Position numbers and translations under genes: made by a program. From Emiliania huxleyi CCMP1516 (lineage: Eukaryota; Haptophyta; Isochrysidales; Noelaerhabdaceae): a stretch of 64,000 nucleotides of DNA. Shown here one piece after another: positions 21,292-33,084 of the stretch. Location of the stretch: NCBI RefSeq assembly GCF_000372725.1, contig NW_005202428.1, positions 1,326,438-1,390,437 of the forward strand, given 5' to 3'. The notes beneath the pieces were generated by a model that worked only from the letters and a program-made list of their open reading frames with translations, was not told the DNA's origin and did no database searches. Each line of letters opens with the position of its first letter. The first letter of the stretch is position 1.

Positions 21292-22290
21292 CTACCAGCT
21301 GAATGACATCTGGTCCATCGCGTCGTTGACAGTTAGGCTGCCCACCGGGTACTCAAGGGGCGCGCCGAGCGACGTCAAAGTCCCGTCGTCCGACACCAGC
21401 GCCGCCGAGAAGGTGTACGAGGGAAGCTGTCCCGCGAGAGCGGCGTCTACGCGCACCTTCACGCGCTGCCCCCTCGCGACGGATGCGGGCCGCTCGAGCC
21501 GTATGCAAATGATCCGCCAGTGGGAGCCGTCCCACGCGGAGGACACGTCGGGCGGGCCGTCCGCCGCGTCGGCCCCGCACCGGAGCTCGACGTGCAAGTT
21601 GAGTGCCGCCAGCACGCCCGCCGCCTCGCAGCAGAAGAGAAGCTCGCGCCGCTGCGACGGCGACGGCGATCCCTCATCAAAGCGCAAGTCCTCGCACACT
21701 TGCGGGGGAGCGAGCGGCCGTCCCGCCTGCGACCGAGCGTCGAGCTTCAGCGCACGCCCTGCGCCAGCAGCTTTGGCCAGCAGATCCGGGTCTGGCGCCA
21801 GGCAGGGCGCGAGAAGGGTTGATGCGCGCGACGGGACAGACAGTGGCGGCCGCGCGGCGTCGGCAACATGGCGGCGCATCGCGTCGAGGATGGCGGCACA
21901 CGCGCCCTCCTCGCCAGCAACCTCGCCGATGAGCTCGTGCACCAGCAGCTCCGCCCGCTCCGGCAGCTCAAGCGCAAGATCGGTCGAAAAAGCCTCGAGG
22001 ACGGTGATGCGGTGGTCGAGATTGGCGGACGCCACCGCGGCGCGGGCTGCTGCCGCTGCGCTGGGCTGCCCTTCGAGCGCATACACGTGTCGCGCACCCG
22101 CCTCCGCGGCAAAGATCGCTAGCAGTGCAAGCGCGCCAGTGCCTACGTCCAGGACAACCTTGCCGGGAGCAGCGGCGGCGATCGCCTTGCGGTAAGCCTC
22201 CGTGCGCGTCACGTCGTCGCGCATGCCACGATAGCAGTCGGCGGTGTATCGCATCGCATGGCCGTGCGGATGGTGGTCGGCGGCCGGCAT
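21292..22290 (-). CDS. PRMT-like protein arginine methyltransferase
   Basis: 332 codons from ATG 22290 (MPAADHHPHGHAMRYTADC). The frame is open to 22362, but that extension reads through an 18-bp tandem repeat and is doubtful. Conserved parts are YRGMRDDVTRTEAYRKAI (the dimethylase N-terminal helix), VLDVGTGALALLAIFAAEAG (SAM-binding motif I), HVYALEGQP (acidic end of strand 2), ITVLEAFSTDL and LVHELIGEVAGEEG (the double-E region). A beta-rich C-terminal half follows (WRIICIRLERPASVARGQRV). No intron is seen. Length and order fit the PRMT fold. The double-E loop differs from the classical SExMGxxLxxE, so arginine methylation of proteins is likely but not proven. Confidence 0.7.
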   Translation of the reverse strand: MPAADHHPHGHAMRYTADCYRGMRDDVTRTEAYRKAIAAAAPGKVVLDVGTGALALLAIFAAEAGARHVYALEGQPSAAAAARAAVASANLDHRITVLEAFSTDLALELPERAELLVHELIGEVAGEEGACAAILDAMRRHVADAARPPLSVPSRASTLLAPCLAPDPDLLAKAAGAGRALKLDARSQAGRPLAPPQVCEDLRFDEGSPSPSQRRELLFCCEAAGVLAALNLHVELRCGADAADGPPDVSSAWDGSHWRIICIRLERPASVARGQRVKVRVDAALAGQLPSYTFSAALVSDDGTLTSLGAPLEYPVGSLTVNDAMDQMSFSW

Positions 22291-22325
22291 CGGATGAGGG
22301 CGGTGAGAAGAGGGTCCGCTCTGCG

Positions 22326-22380
22326 TGCACTCTTCACAGCGTTCACTCTTCACAGCGTTCACTCTTCACAGCGTTCACAC
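22326..22380. repeat. 18-bp tandem repeat, three copies
   Basis: The unit cactcttcacagcgtt plus two bases is repeated three times just upstream of the PRMT-like start, in its probable 5' leader. Confidence 0.85.
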
Positions 22381-22627
22381 GAGGCATCGCGACCGTTTCT
22401 TGCGGCCATCTTTGATCGAAATCAAGGCTAACCAGCCTAGAGACGACCCCTAGACACTCACCTACCTTGCCGACAGCCCAGTGCGTCCGTCTGAAGCACC
22501 CCAAGTACGCCGGTGAGACGCCCGAAACGGGGTGACTTCTAAAAGTCACTCCGCATGTGGGCCGCCTTTGCGGTCGTCTGACGCGCCCTCCGGCCGCCGC
22601 ACACTCGCCACTCACCCCCTCTCACCT

Positions 22628-23458
22628 CTAGATGATGCGGCGGCGCGCACGGGGCACTGCGGCTGCCGGCGCCGCGGCGGCCGGCGCCGCCGCCGCCGGC
22701 GCAGGCGCAGGCTCAGGTCGCCGGTACGGCGATGGTCGATCGCCGCGTCGCGGCGGGATGCGCTGCTGCGCCCGATGCGACGGCTCCTCTTCGAGCAGGT
22801 GCTTGGCAAAGCAGGGCCGGTCAGGGTCGCCAGCTTTGGTCCCGACCGGGCTGATCGCGTAGCCAACCTGGCTCGGGTCCGGGAAGCACTGTGCGCAGTG
22901 GTAGGACCGCATGTACCCGCACTGGTGCTTCTTGCTTGAACACGAGCACAATAAACACGAGCACGGGCGCCGTGCCGCCTAGGGCTGTCCGCCTCAATTG
23001 TCGCACGGCGCATCGAATTCGCGCAGACCAATGTAGTCGATGCCGGAGCGTGCGCATTGGTATTGAGAGGCTGAGGTCGGCGGCGTCGCGCAGTAAGCGC
23101 AGTAACGCATGCAGACGATTTGGATACCGGCGCTTGCGTGGGAGCGAACACAGCGTCGGCCGCGGTGTGCCGGCGAATGTGGTGGTCCTCTTGTCCACTG
23201 CGTCCGAGCCGAACCAGCTGTCCACACGAGAAGCGGCGGCGCGCGGGCGAGCCACGACGAGGTCAACCGTCTCGACCAGTCAGCCTCCGGCACAGCATTG
23301 GGTGCCTGCATGTCGCCGGGACTGCGGCGCTTGAGTGTCATCGCGTAGCGGTGCGGAGGCAGCGCCGTGTGCGCCTCTTTCGTACGCTCGAAGTGCTCCA
23401 AGCAAGTGCTCCAAAGCCGTTTGAACCGCGCCCAAGCTGCTCTAGGAGCCTCTCCCAT
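22628..23458 (-). pseudogene. Degenerate coding region with Cys-rich tail, possibly transposase relic
   Basis: Two coding-like stretches lie on the minus strand in different frames. The left one (22628-22951) reads KKHQCGYMRSYHCAQCFPDPSQ, then YAISPVGTKAGDPDRPCFAKHL, and then an Ala/Pro-rich tail. The Cys spacing and the CF..H end recall the zinc finger at the C terminus of piggyBac-type transposases. The right one (22994-23458) contains LEHFERTKEAHTALPPHRYA and ends with two further CxxC pairs. Both belong to no intact gene that I can assemble. The transposase reading is tentative. Confidence 0.35.
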
Positions 23459-23707
23459 CGCGGCCCGACTGGGGCCGAGTCCGCGGGGCTCGCACGGTGC
23501 ACGGGCCGGCCACTAGAGCACGTACTGAGTACTGTGCGCGCGCCGGGGCGAGTGACTTCGAGAAGTCACTAAGTCACTTCTTCGAGTCACTCCTAGAGAT
23601 TTGCCCGCCAAAAGAAAGCCAATTCTTGACTTGGGCCCTCGGGGAGGCCTGCGGGCGGCCTTCTCTCGAGGTCTCGAGATACACAAAGCGGCCAACCTAG
23701 AGATAGA

Positions 23708-23816
<109 letters not shown>

Positions 23817-24016
23817 CACACACTCACACACACTCAAACACAAAGGTATTGCTAAAAAAGCAGCACACACTCCTCCCATCCTTCGTTTGGGTTCACGGGA
23901 CTGGTGCGCAGCACGGAAAAGAATTTGTAGCCCCCACGGGACCGCGTAAGCACTCCTGCGGGCGGATTCGACATAGCGGAGATACTCGTACGTCCGGTCA
24001 CACATGGCCCCCCAAA

Positions 24017-26222
24017 ATGGTTTCGCCCTTTTGCCTATGGGCCGTGTGGTGGGCGCTCCCGCTCACTTGCGCGAGGAGCGCGCTGATGCAAGCTCAGATG
24101 GCAGCCAAGGAAAGGGCGTGGTCGGCGATGGCTGCAAACGCCTCTGCCTACCCTCACGTGGCGTCTGGCGCTGCGCAGTGCGTCGACGGCGTTGCCGCTG
24201 GGGAGTTTAGCTGCTCTGGCGTGGACATGCTGTCCCTGACGCCGCGCACGGCGCTCCACGTGGGCACAGCAGACTTTTGCTCCGACCTATGGGGCTGGGT
24301 CCACCCAACGACTGGCGTCGAGTACGCCCTTCTCGGCATGCTCGACGGCGTCGCGTTTCTCGACATCTCAGAGCCGACTAGGCCGCAAGCCGTCGGCTGG
24401 CTACCGGGCGCCGGCTCGCCGGCGGGTGGGTCGTGGTGGCGCGATGTCAAGACGTTCCGCCACTACGCGCTGATCGTCTCCGATGACATCGAAAACTCGG
24501 GGCTGCAGGTCCTTGACTTGCTGACTCTGCCAGACAAGTCCAGCCTCGACCCGACTCTGCCGCCGCCGACGCTCGCGCCCAGCGCCGAATACCACGGCTT
24601 TAGCCGGGCCCACAACATCATCGTCTCGCCGGGTGCGGCGCCCTCCCCACCCGCGTCTCCGAGAGTCGCGCGCGCTTGCCAAGGCAAGGCTCTCGCGCCA
24701 AGGCTCCCCGCCGGCAAAAGGGTCGAGCGCCGCAACGCGCCGCCTCCGATAGCGGCCCGACCCTGCCCTCTCCCCCTCTCCGCTCTCTCCGACCGCCTGG
24801 GGCGTGTTGAGCAGGCAAACCCTTTGCGTTCATTGCTGGCTCTACGGGCTCAACGAGCGAGCCCTGCGGCCTGCAGGTTATCGATGTGTCTGACCCGACA
24901 CGCCCAGAGCACGCTGCCTGCTACACGGGCGTCGGGTGGGTCCACGACGGTCATTGCGTTGTGTACCACGGGCCCGACACGGATCATGTGGGCAAGGAGA
25001 TATGCGTCACCTTCAACGCCGCCGGTGGACGCTACGATGGCGGCGGCCTGGGGCCTGGCGACGTCTCGATTCTCGATGTGACCGACAAGCGCAACATCCT
25101 CCTCCTCTCACGTTTCACCTACCCTGCCGTCGCCTACCCGCACCAAGGCTCGCTGCTGGAGGATCACGCCATCCTCGCGTTTGGCGACGAGCACGATGAG
25201 GCACTCAGCGAGGACACTCTGCGCGAGGCGGAGAAGTATCTCATCGGCGACTCGTGGCGCGAGGCGCAGCGAATGCCTGCCCTCGCGGCCGGACGAACGC
25301 GCACGCTGCTCTACGACATCTCCGATCTCGACCGTCCCTTGCCAATCGGGGAGCACTACTCCGCAGAGACAGCCATCGGCCACAACATGTACGCGGCCAA
25401 AGGGTACTTGTGGCAGGCCAACTACTGCGCTGGGCTGCGGGTACTCACCCGCGCCGTCGCCGCCCCGGGCGACCTCCGCGAGGTTCGTGAATGCGCATGA
25501 GATCCGGACCCGAAGCGAGCTTGAAGGCGCATCGTTTTTGTTAGGTGGCCCATTTCGACGTCAGCTCCGGCTGCGACACGAGCGAGTTCATGGGCGCGTG
25601 GAGTGTCTACCCCTACCTCCCATCCGGAAACCTTCTCGTTTCGGGGGTGGAGCGCGGGCTCTTCGTCCTCCGACCAAGCTTCCTCGCGGACGAGCACGCC
25701 ACTGTGGTCGCTGCTGTGCACGCGCAAGACGACGTCACCGCGGCTGACGTGTCTTGCCTTGAGGTTCCCCGCTGTAGCTTCCCTGGCCCACGTCCTCCTC
25801 CCCCTCACTCGCCGCTCCCAAGTAGTTGCACCGCCGCATCCTGCCGCCAGGTCACCATCGTCGTCATTCCCGGCTGGAGCGTGCGAAGATCCGCACAAGA
25901 CCCGCGCTTTTGTGTCGGAGAGAGGTTGCGTCAGCCGCCAGTCTTGTGGTGGGCGATTGACACGGCGCTGGCGCCGTCCTACGTTTCCGGCTGCGCCGTC
26001 TCCCATGAGTCGTGCCCGCAAAAGGACCTCGAGGACTGGTCGGGCGTCGACTCGCTCATCTCGCCCGGTGTGTCGCTGTTTCTTCTGCTCGTCTGCCAGT
26101 TTCTACCCGTCCCCGACCACCCCCTCTTCAAGGCGGTGGCGCCGCCGCCGGAGGACGACGATAAGTCTACCGAGCAGGTGGAGTCATCCGTGAATGCCGG
26201 GATGGAGACGGCGCAAGCGTAA
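24017..26222 (+). CDS. Secreted/membrane 'choice-of-anchor B' LVIVD-type protein
   Basis: Start at ATG 24017 gives MVSPFCLWAVWWALPLTCARS, a signal peptide. Three exons join in frame: 24017-24632, 24815-25482 and 25545-26222, with introns 24633-24814 and 25483-25544 (both GT-AG). Exon 1 has SDLWGWVHPTTGVEYALLG and GVAFLDISEPTRPQAVGWLP. Exon 2 has CGLQVIDVSDPTRPEHAAC, SILDVTDKRNILLLSRFTYP, HQGSLLEDHAILAFGDEHD and AIGHNMYAAKGYLWQANYCA. Exon 3 has GAWSVYPYLPSGNLLVSGVE. These are the beta-propeller-like repeats and marker motifs of the choice-of-anchor B family, known mainly from marine bacteria and some protists. Near the C terminus VSLFLLLVCQFLPVP could be a membrane anchor, followed by a short acidic tail. 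The function is unknown; it is probably a cell-surface or secreted protein. Confidence 0.8.
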
Positions 26223-26885
26223 GTCCTGGAGAAGCAAGCAAGGGGTGTTTTTTCTCCGAAAACATTTTTTGCGGACGTCGCACAAGCAGTTGCTGACCCA
26301 CAGCCGAAGCGCGGGCCACTCGCTCCAAGGGCTGGCAAGCGGTGCACGCGGGATTTTTCTCTGACGGGGTTTTCGAGGCGTCACTCCCCAAAATCATTTT
26401 TGCGAATTTTTAGGAAAAAAATTCGAGGCAGGACCCCTTTCAGGCCCATTTCTGGCCGCCACACAAGCCATTACCGCGGCGATTGTGGGCTTTTTGACCA
26501 TTTTTTCTCTTTTTTGCGGCGGAGGCCTGGGCAAGCTTTTCCGCGGTTTTCGGCCGCAGACAGATGGGCTGACTAACATTAGCTACCGGACAGTTGTCCT
26601 GGACACCAGCGCGGTCGGTAAGAGAGAAAGAGAAGCTCCGAATTCTTTCCGCGCTAATCCCCAAGAGAGCGTGTGCCTCGTATCCTGACGAGTAGAGGCC
26701 CCGCCCACCCAGGGTACCCTCTCCGAGGACCCATTTGGGTAGCTCTTTCGAGGACTCGCCCCGGGCCGGGGCTCTGTTCCGAGAGACCTCGAGACAGCGC
26801 GTGTGCCTCAACTCGCCAGGCGTGTGCCTCGTATCCGTGCTAAGACGGACAGTGACTGACAGGGAACGCCGCCATCTGGCCATAT
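26223..26885. other. Intergenic, T-rich and repeat-bearing
   Basis: Positions 26250-26560 are unusually T/A rich for this region. Positions about 26690-26760 carry the gtagaggccccgcccacc repeat shared with about 9905-9980. The NOC3 start follows at once. No gene is seen. Confidence 0.55.
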
Positions 26886-29646
26886 ATGGGATTCAAGCAG
26901 GGCGACGTGGAGCAGGACTACGAGCGGCGGCCGCGCGCGAGCAAGGAGGACGGCCCGGCGGCCGGCCGCGAGCTGCTCCCGGTCCGCGAGGGTGGCAAGT
27001 GGCAGCGGCGCACAGCACCGGCTCCCAAAGGCGAGCCGCAGACCAAGAAGGGCAAGCAGCGCGCCAAGGCTCGTGCTCAGGCGTCCGCCGCTGCCGCTGC
27101 TGGCAGCGCGCCGGCCGCCGAGCTCTCGCTCTCCCAGAAGCGCGCCACGATCGCAAAGCTGTCGGCGCAGCTGCTGCACTCGCCGCACAAGAACATCGGG
27201 CTGCTCAAGGAGCTGCACGAGCTCGCGTCGCGGGACGTATCGCCGGCGACGCGGCGGATGGCGGCGCTGAGCTGCGTGGCGGTGCTGCGCGACCTCATCC
27301 CGGCGTACCGCATCCGGCTGCCCACCGACAAGGAGCTGGCGATGCAGGTGTCTTCCGAGGTGGAGGCGCTGCGTGCGTACGAGAGGCAGCTGCTTCGCGG
27401 GCACGAGGCGGCGGTGGGCCTGCTGCGCGGCTGGCTGCGGAGCGGCGAGCAGCAGCAGCGGCTCGCCGCGGTGCGCGGGCTCGCCGCCCTGCTCGAGAAG
27501 GGGCGCGACTTCAATGGCGTTGACCAGCTGATCGGCGGGCTGGTGAGACGACACTTCCGAGACACTTCCCACCTTCTCGGCTGATGTCGGCACGCACTCT
27601 CGGCCCCCGCAAGCCGCCGTGGCCGCCACCCGCCGCCTCCGGGCCCGCCCAGCTCGCGCCGCCGCACCTCCACAGCGCGCCCACGCCACGTCGCCGACGC
27701 GTGCACGTCCACGTCCACGTCACGTCCACGCAGGTGCCGTCCTGCAACTCTGCCGACGACGAGGAGCGGGCGGTGGCGTGCGGAGCGCTCACCGAGCTGT
27801 TTGGCGCGGACGTGGCGGGCGAGGCGACGCTGCTCGCGGTGCGCTCGATGGCCGCCCTCCTCAAGACGAGCTCGTTCAGCGTCCACCCTTCGATGCTCGA
27901 GTGCTGGCTCTCGCTCCGCTTGGACGCGTCGGCGGCGGCAGCCGCTGCGTCGGCCGAGAAGGAGCGCTTCGGCGCGCGCAAGGGGAAGAAGCGGCGGAGG
28001 GGCATCGACCCTGTCGCGCGTGAGCTCGCCGCCGCCTCGGGCGACCGAGGCGAGGGCATTCCGCTCGACCTGCCCCCCCCCCCCCCCCCCACTTCCGCAC
28101 ACGCACACACACCCGCCCCGCCCCACCCCTGCCCTCCCCCCACACACCTGCCCCGCCCCACCCCGCCCGCCCATCACCCGCCCCACCCCGGCCCGCCCGC
28201 CCACCGCCAGCCTTCCGACACTCTCCGCCCGCTCCTCAGGCGACGTCGGCCTCAAGTCGGCGGCAGTGCTCGAGCAGCTCTTCGTCTCGTACGCGCGCGT
28301 CGTCAAGGCGCGCCCCGGCGGGCCGCTGATGCCGCTCGTGCTGCGCGGGATCGCAAAGTTTGCCCACTGCGTCAACGTCGAGCTGCTGCTCGACCTCGTC
28401 TCCAATTTGCGCACCATCCTGCGCGACCCGGCCGCCCTCTCCACGCCGGCGGCGCTGCACTGCGTCCACGCGCTGCTCCGCCTCCTCTCTGGCCACGGCG
28501 CGAACCTCGCCGCCTCTCCCTCGTTCACTCAACCCGCCCGCTCACTCCCTCACTCACCCGCCTCTCACCCACCGTCGCGAAGCCTCCTCCTCCTCCTCCC
28601 AGGCGCAGCGCTCGCCGTCGACATGCGCGACGTGCAGCAGCGCCTCTACTCGCTTCTCGCGGAGCAGGCACAGCCATCGCCCCCGTGCCTCGACCCCATG
28701 CCACGCCGCCCCGACCACACCCGGACCACACGCCCCAAACACCTCGCCCCTTGGCGCATGCCCCGACCACCTCTCGGCTTTCGCGCCCGCCGCGTGCGCG
28801 CGCCCGGCCCACCGACCCGCCTCCTCCGCTGCCGCAGGCTCTGCTCGCCGACACGCGCCTCCTCGCCACCGCACTCGACTGCCTCGACCACCTCTGCCGC
28901 CAGCGCTCGGCGCTGCTCGCGCCGCGCATCGCCTCCTTCTTTTGCCGGCGCGTCGACCCTAGATGCTGCAGTGCACATCCTCGCGCTCGAGAAGACCCGC
29001 CCACCAGCTGCCTTCCGCCACACTCAAGCCGCATCGTTTGCACTCGCAGCCCTCGCATTCCTGCAAGGCGCCAGCGTGCATTGCACGACCCCGTCGTCAC
29101 ACCCCCAGCCCACCGCACGCGCGCTCCAGGCTCGTCGACGCCGCCGCCACCCTGCCTCACGCGCACGCCGTCGCCCTCCTCGCCGCCGCCTCGCGGCTGC
29201 TCGTCGCGTGCCCTCGCGTCACGGCGCTGCTCGACGGGACAGACCGCGCCGGCCCGCCGCTCGCGCCGGCGCGTGCCGACGAGCGTGAGGACGTCGACTC
29301 TCCGCGCGCCATCAACTCGACGGCGTGGCAGCTCGCCCTGCTCCACCGGCACTACCACCCCGTCGTGGCGCAGCTCGCGAAGCGACTCGCAGCCGCAGAG
29401 CCGCTCCCGCCCGCCCTCGGCCGATCGACGCCGCTGCGGCTGATGGCGACCTACTCGGACGCCTCCGGCGCCTTCAACCCGCCCCCGCAGCCGCCCTCCA
29501 AGCGCCGCCGTGCCGCGGACGCCGCCAAGCGCGCCGCAAGCAGTAGCGGCGGCGGAGAGCTGCACGAGTCGATAGAGGCTGCCGTGGCGCGAGCCGGCGG
29601 CGGAGAGGCAAGCAGCGCGCTGGACTTTGCGGTCTTGCTGCGGTGA
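26886..29646 (+). CDS. NOC3: Nucleolar complex protein 3 (NOC3)
   Basis: Start at ATG 26886 (MGFKQGDVEQDYERRP); stop at 29644-29646. About six exons. The first (to 27542) has a basic N terminus and then KRATIAKLSAQLLHSPHKNI, LLKELHELASRDVSPATRRM, ALSCVAVLRDLIPAYRIRLP and EVEALRAYERQLLRGHEAAV, the hallmark NOC3 region. After intron 27543-27733 come DDEERAVACGALTELFGAD and RSMAALLKTSSFSVHPSMLE. Later exons give KSAAVLEQLFVSYARVVKA, RGIAKFAHCVNVELLLDLVS and DTRLLATALDCLDHLCRQRS. The final one gives STAWQLALLHRHYHPVVAQL and TPLRLMATYSDASGAFNPPP. NOC3 works with NOC2 in maturation and export of the large ribosomal subunit, and in yeast also in replication licensing. Introns contain C-rich, simple-sequence stretches. 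No frameshift is seen. Confidence 0.88.
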
Positions 29647-30928
29647 GGGCGCGCGCGGCACCGCGGTCCGGTGGACTCGGGCATCGGCTCCTACCCCCGC
29701 AGTGGGGCGTGGGGGTCGTCGAGCTGTGACGGTGTGCTCGAGCACAGTCCGAGGTTTGATCGTACAGACCGGCGCATATAGGCGGTGCATATACATTAAT
29801 CGCCACACACGCGGCGGGTTTCACTAATTCGTCTCCTAAAGTCGCATTTTTGCCATTTCGCGCTTACGGCGTAATCGATCACGAGGCTCGTTGTGCGAGT
29901 ATATGGGCCACGATGTCTCAAATATGAGGGGTTTTGACTCCTACCAGCTCCTGACGCTATCCCTGGCAGCTCTAATGGCCAGGATCAGTAGTGTTGTGAT
30001 AGAGGGTGCCCATACTAGCGCAGGAGCTGCCACACTCGCCCGGACCGTCCCCTTCTGGGGCCGGTTCCGCAGCCCGCGAGAGCCGACCGCGGGGCTGTGC
30101 CGCGGGTGCCTACTGCCGAGTGCCACAAACACTGCGCCGTCCCGCCATCACCTACAGGCTGTCTTGTGTGATGGTTGGGATGTCCAAACGCCACCATCTT
30201 GGCTCTTGCGACCTCAAACCCGCGAGCTGTATGGGTGGTCCTGACGTCGACAGACGCCCGATGACCACGGTGAAGCTGAGCCGGAACGCGTCGACAAGTC
30301 TCGTCTGAGCCCGTGGCGGTCGCCGGCTGAGTCGCCGTACACGAGCCGGTACCTCAGGCGTCACCTCCGCAGCCTCAGGTCTCACACTCCATCACCTCCG
30401 CCGGGACGCCGTCGGTGGCACGTTCGGCGGCGAGTTTGTGGCAGCTCCACAGCGAGCGCGGCGTCGAGCCTACTCACTCCAGTTGGTTCGGCACACTCGG
30501 TGGGGTCCACCGAGTGTGCCGAACGCGCGAGCGGTGCGTCCTGGCAGCCCGCGCTGGCTGCGGAGCTGCCACAAACTCGAGACACGCTTTTTGGGACATT
30601 TTCGACGCTTTTGGCCCATATACTCGCACAACATGCCACGACGCAGTTCCGCTCTCCACGAATGACACTGGACTCTGTTTTATTTTTTGTGCAATTCGTG
30701 TGGACTGGCAAGAGAGAAGAGTGCGCACACTTTCATGCATCTCATGTGCTGCTGCTGGCACGGCACTCTGCACATTGCAGGGCCGTTCACGGTTTTGTGT
30801 TTACACGGCTGATCTCTCTCTCTCTCTCGACGCCGAGGTGTGCTAACGTAGTTGTACGCGGAGTGTAAAGCAACCGCGGCCCGGCGATGCGGAAGAACTG
30901 TACGAATACATATGTAGGTACGTGGCAG
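29647..30928. repeat. Intergenic with a long hairpin and an inverted-repeat pair
   Basis: Centred on 30505 is an imperfect palindrome of about 165 bases (30421-30589). It has a perfect 18-bp stem at 30486-30503/30507-30524, a 3-base loop, and outer arms 30432-30448/30562-30578. Separately, gttgtgcgagtatatgggcc at 29890 is repeated in reverse at about 30626-30645, enclosing about 735 bases. No gene is recognised. Confidence 0.8.
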
Positions 30929-31271
30929 CTAACAGGTACTGCGCAGCGGAGCCATGTGTCCGCCAAGGCGCGATAGGCCGTTGACGCCGAGGAGGCCCGC
31001 CATGGCGAGAAAGGCCTTGGGGAAGTCGGCGGGCAGCAGGCAGGCCACCTCGGCCTCGAAGCCCGCCCTCTCGTTCAGCTGGCGCGGTATCATCTCCTCC
31101 AGCTTGCCCATCACCTTCTCCATTGTGAGCCGCCTCATCTTCTCGGCGAGCACGTCCTTCAGGCCGAGCCAATCCGCCGCGAGCAGCATCCAGCCCGACA
31201 CCTGCCCCACGCGCGCATTCTTGACTCCGATGGTTTCCACCAGCTTTTCCAGCTCCAGGTCGGTGGCGGTG
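30929..31271 (-). CDS. Small helical protein or terminal exon, unknown
   Basis: An open minus-strand stretch ends with a stop at 30929. It has no ATG at its left end. The sequence at 31272-31282 reads GATACAG before GTCACC, a plausible splice acceptor, so this may be a last exon. The peptide is amphipathic: DLELEKLVETIGVKNARVGQ, LLAADWLGLKDVLAEKMRRL, EKVMGKLEEMIPRQLNERAG and LPADFPKAFLAMAGLLGV. The first exon was not found upstream, so the gene may be partial. I do not recognise the family. Confidence 0.4.
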
Positions 31272-31282
31272 ACCTGTATCAA

Positions 31283-32359
31283 GTCTCAGCACCGCCCAGC
31301 GAGCGCGTGGGCGTGAACAACTCTGGACTCTGGTAGCGCTCCTTCAAAGTACAAAGAATTCGCGCCACACACTCGCCCGCATCTAACGGAGCGTGTCAAC
31401 ACCTCCCGAGGGGCGGTGTTAACACGTTTGAACACCTCTACGGCTGTGGTGTTAACCGTAAAATTTGAACGTTAATCCACCAGCCCTGGTTGGGCAGGTG
31501 TGAACAACACCTCGTGACCACGGCGCCGTAGGCGCCTGTTGATGGTTCCAGGTGATAGCCCTGGATGGGCAATGCATACGCCTAGTTGGACCTCAGATCG
31601 CCCGACCGCGTCCCGGTGCTCTGTGGTCGGATTTGTGGCGCCGCCGCACGCCGCGCCGCGGCCAGGGAGGGGCCCTCCGGAGGCCAAGGATGGCCGTGGC
31701 GGACCGGGACGAGCTCTGGGAGGTAGAGTGTCAGTGTAATATTGTAGATACTGACCATGTGCACAATATCTCTCAGTCTAGCTAAGCCAGGGGAGGCGAT
31801 GCCGGGGCCGTACAGCAGCTTGATGGTTGGTTGCTTCGCCGGCGTGCGTCCCGGAGCGGCCTGGCTGGGCGGTCCGGGGGAGAAAACTCGAATTCCGACA
31901 CCGCTCTGATTCGACTTTAACTTCAAACAAAGACGGCGGCACGTGCCGCGCCGGCGTGCCGGGGGGCCGCGTCCATCGGACAAGAGTACAGGTACGAGTA
32001 GTGTTCACTGCGCGACGATCGTGAATACCGGGTACCTCCAGTTTCGTAGTCTTTGTTAGTATCGAGGCTAATCCCGGGCTGTCAAGCGGCGGTGTGGTGC
32101 CGTGAAGGGCAGCGGTGCCAAAACTACGACTATTAGTACCGTGCGGGGGCAGTGCATTTAATTCTGTCAAAAATCGAAATGTGCTCCGTGGGACGTATTG
32201 GGCTAGGACCATACGTCCGGGAGGGCCCCCATGCGTGCCGCAACGACCCACAGTCTGGTACCACTCTGTTCACGTTCACAGCTCTTAAGTGTGCCATACT
32301 CCGATACTGGGGAGGTAGCGCCCGGGCACCGACTGCTCATCACAACGTCCGGCGAAGCC
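31283..32359. repeat. Intergenic with dispersed repeat (copy 1 of 3)
   Basis: Positions about 31515-31945 match about 54125-54545 (same orientation) and about 49030-49315 (opposite orientation) over most of their length. Shared words include ggcgcctgttgat, gacgagctctgggaggt, gtgcacaatatctctcagtc and gccggggccgtacagcag. At 31393-31470 two short hairpins built on ggtgttaacacg lie just before the repeat. No gene is seen. Confidence 0.8.
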
Positions 32360-32824
32360 ATGTCGGCTGCCGTCGCTCTTCTGACTGCCTGCGCCAGCTG
32401 GCTGATCGGCCCTCCATCGCGCGGAGTTGCTTGCACGCTGCGGTCCTCCAATACGCGTATGGATGCTCCGCCGTTGTCGCCATCGCTCGAGTCTGTGGCC
32501 GACGGCGGGCCGGAGGATCTTCTCGAGCGGCTCTCAACGTGCCCTGCCGAAGGGCTCGACGAAAAGGAGCTCGAGGCGCTCAAGGCTGCAAGCCTCTGCC
32601 TTGAGCCGTGCGGTGCCGACCTGAAGACGCCCTTTGGCTCTCCGCTCACTTTCTTCGGCGCGCTCCGGTCTCCCTCCGAGGACCCGACGCCGGCGATGTG
32701 GGATGCAGTCCGCACAAAATGGCCTATCCTCGCAAGCAAGAGCGATGATGAGATGCAGCCGGCGCTCGTGCACATTGCCGCTGTCCAAGTGGACCGGCGC
32801 TCGCTGCCAAAGCCCCCTTTCTAG
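32360..32824 (+). CDS. Hypothetical protein with N-terminal hydrophobic leader
   Basis: 154 codons from ATG 32360, with an in-frame extension to 32231 that looks non-coding. The start MSAAVALLTACASWLIGPPS resembles a signal peptide. The rest is soluble and helical: EDLLERLSTCPAEGLDEKEL, EALKAASLCLEPCGADLKTP and MWDAVRTKWPILASKSDDEM. No intron is seen. It may be a secreted or plastid-targeted small protein. The family is not recognised. Confidence 0.5.
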   Translation: MSAAVALLTACASWLIGPPSRGVACTLRSSNTRMDAPPLSPSLESVADGGPEDLLERLSTCPAEGLDEKELEALKAASLCLEPCGADLKTPFGSPLTFFGALRSPSEDPTPAMWDAVRTKWPILASKSDDEMQPALVHIAAVQVDRRSLPKPPF

Positions 32825-33084
32825 CCCATCTACGCCCATCTTTTCCCTCTAGGAAACCCATGAGTACGTACCATGTTGCATGCCCATGTGCCGCCCGAGA
32901 GTCGAGAGATCGAGAGAGTTGGAGAGAGAGATCACAAGAAGGCAAGGCCATATGGAGTACTTTAATCACAAAGCTCTCTAGACAAGAGCGAAGAGGGAGG
33001 CGCGCGGCAGAGAGGGCAGAGGCGTTTATGTGGCTTTATCCACATGCGTTTATCTCTTTTGGGGCTCAAAGGCGGTGATCGGCC

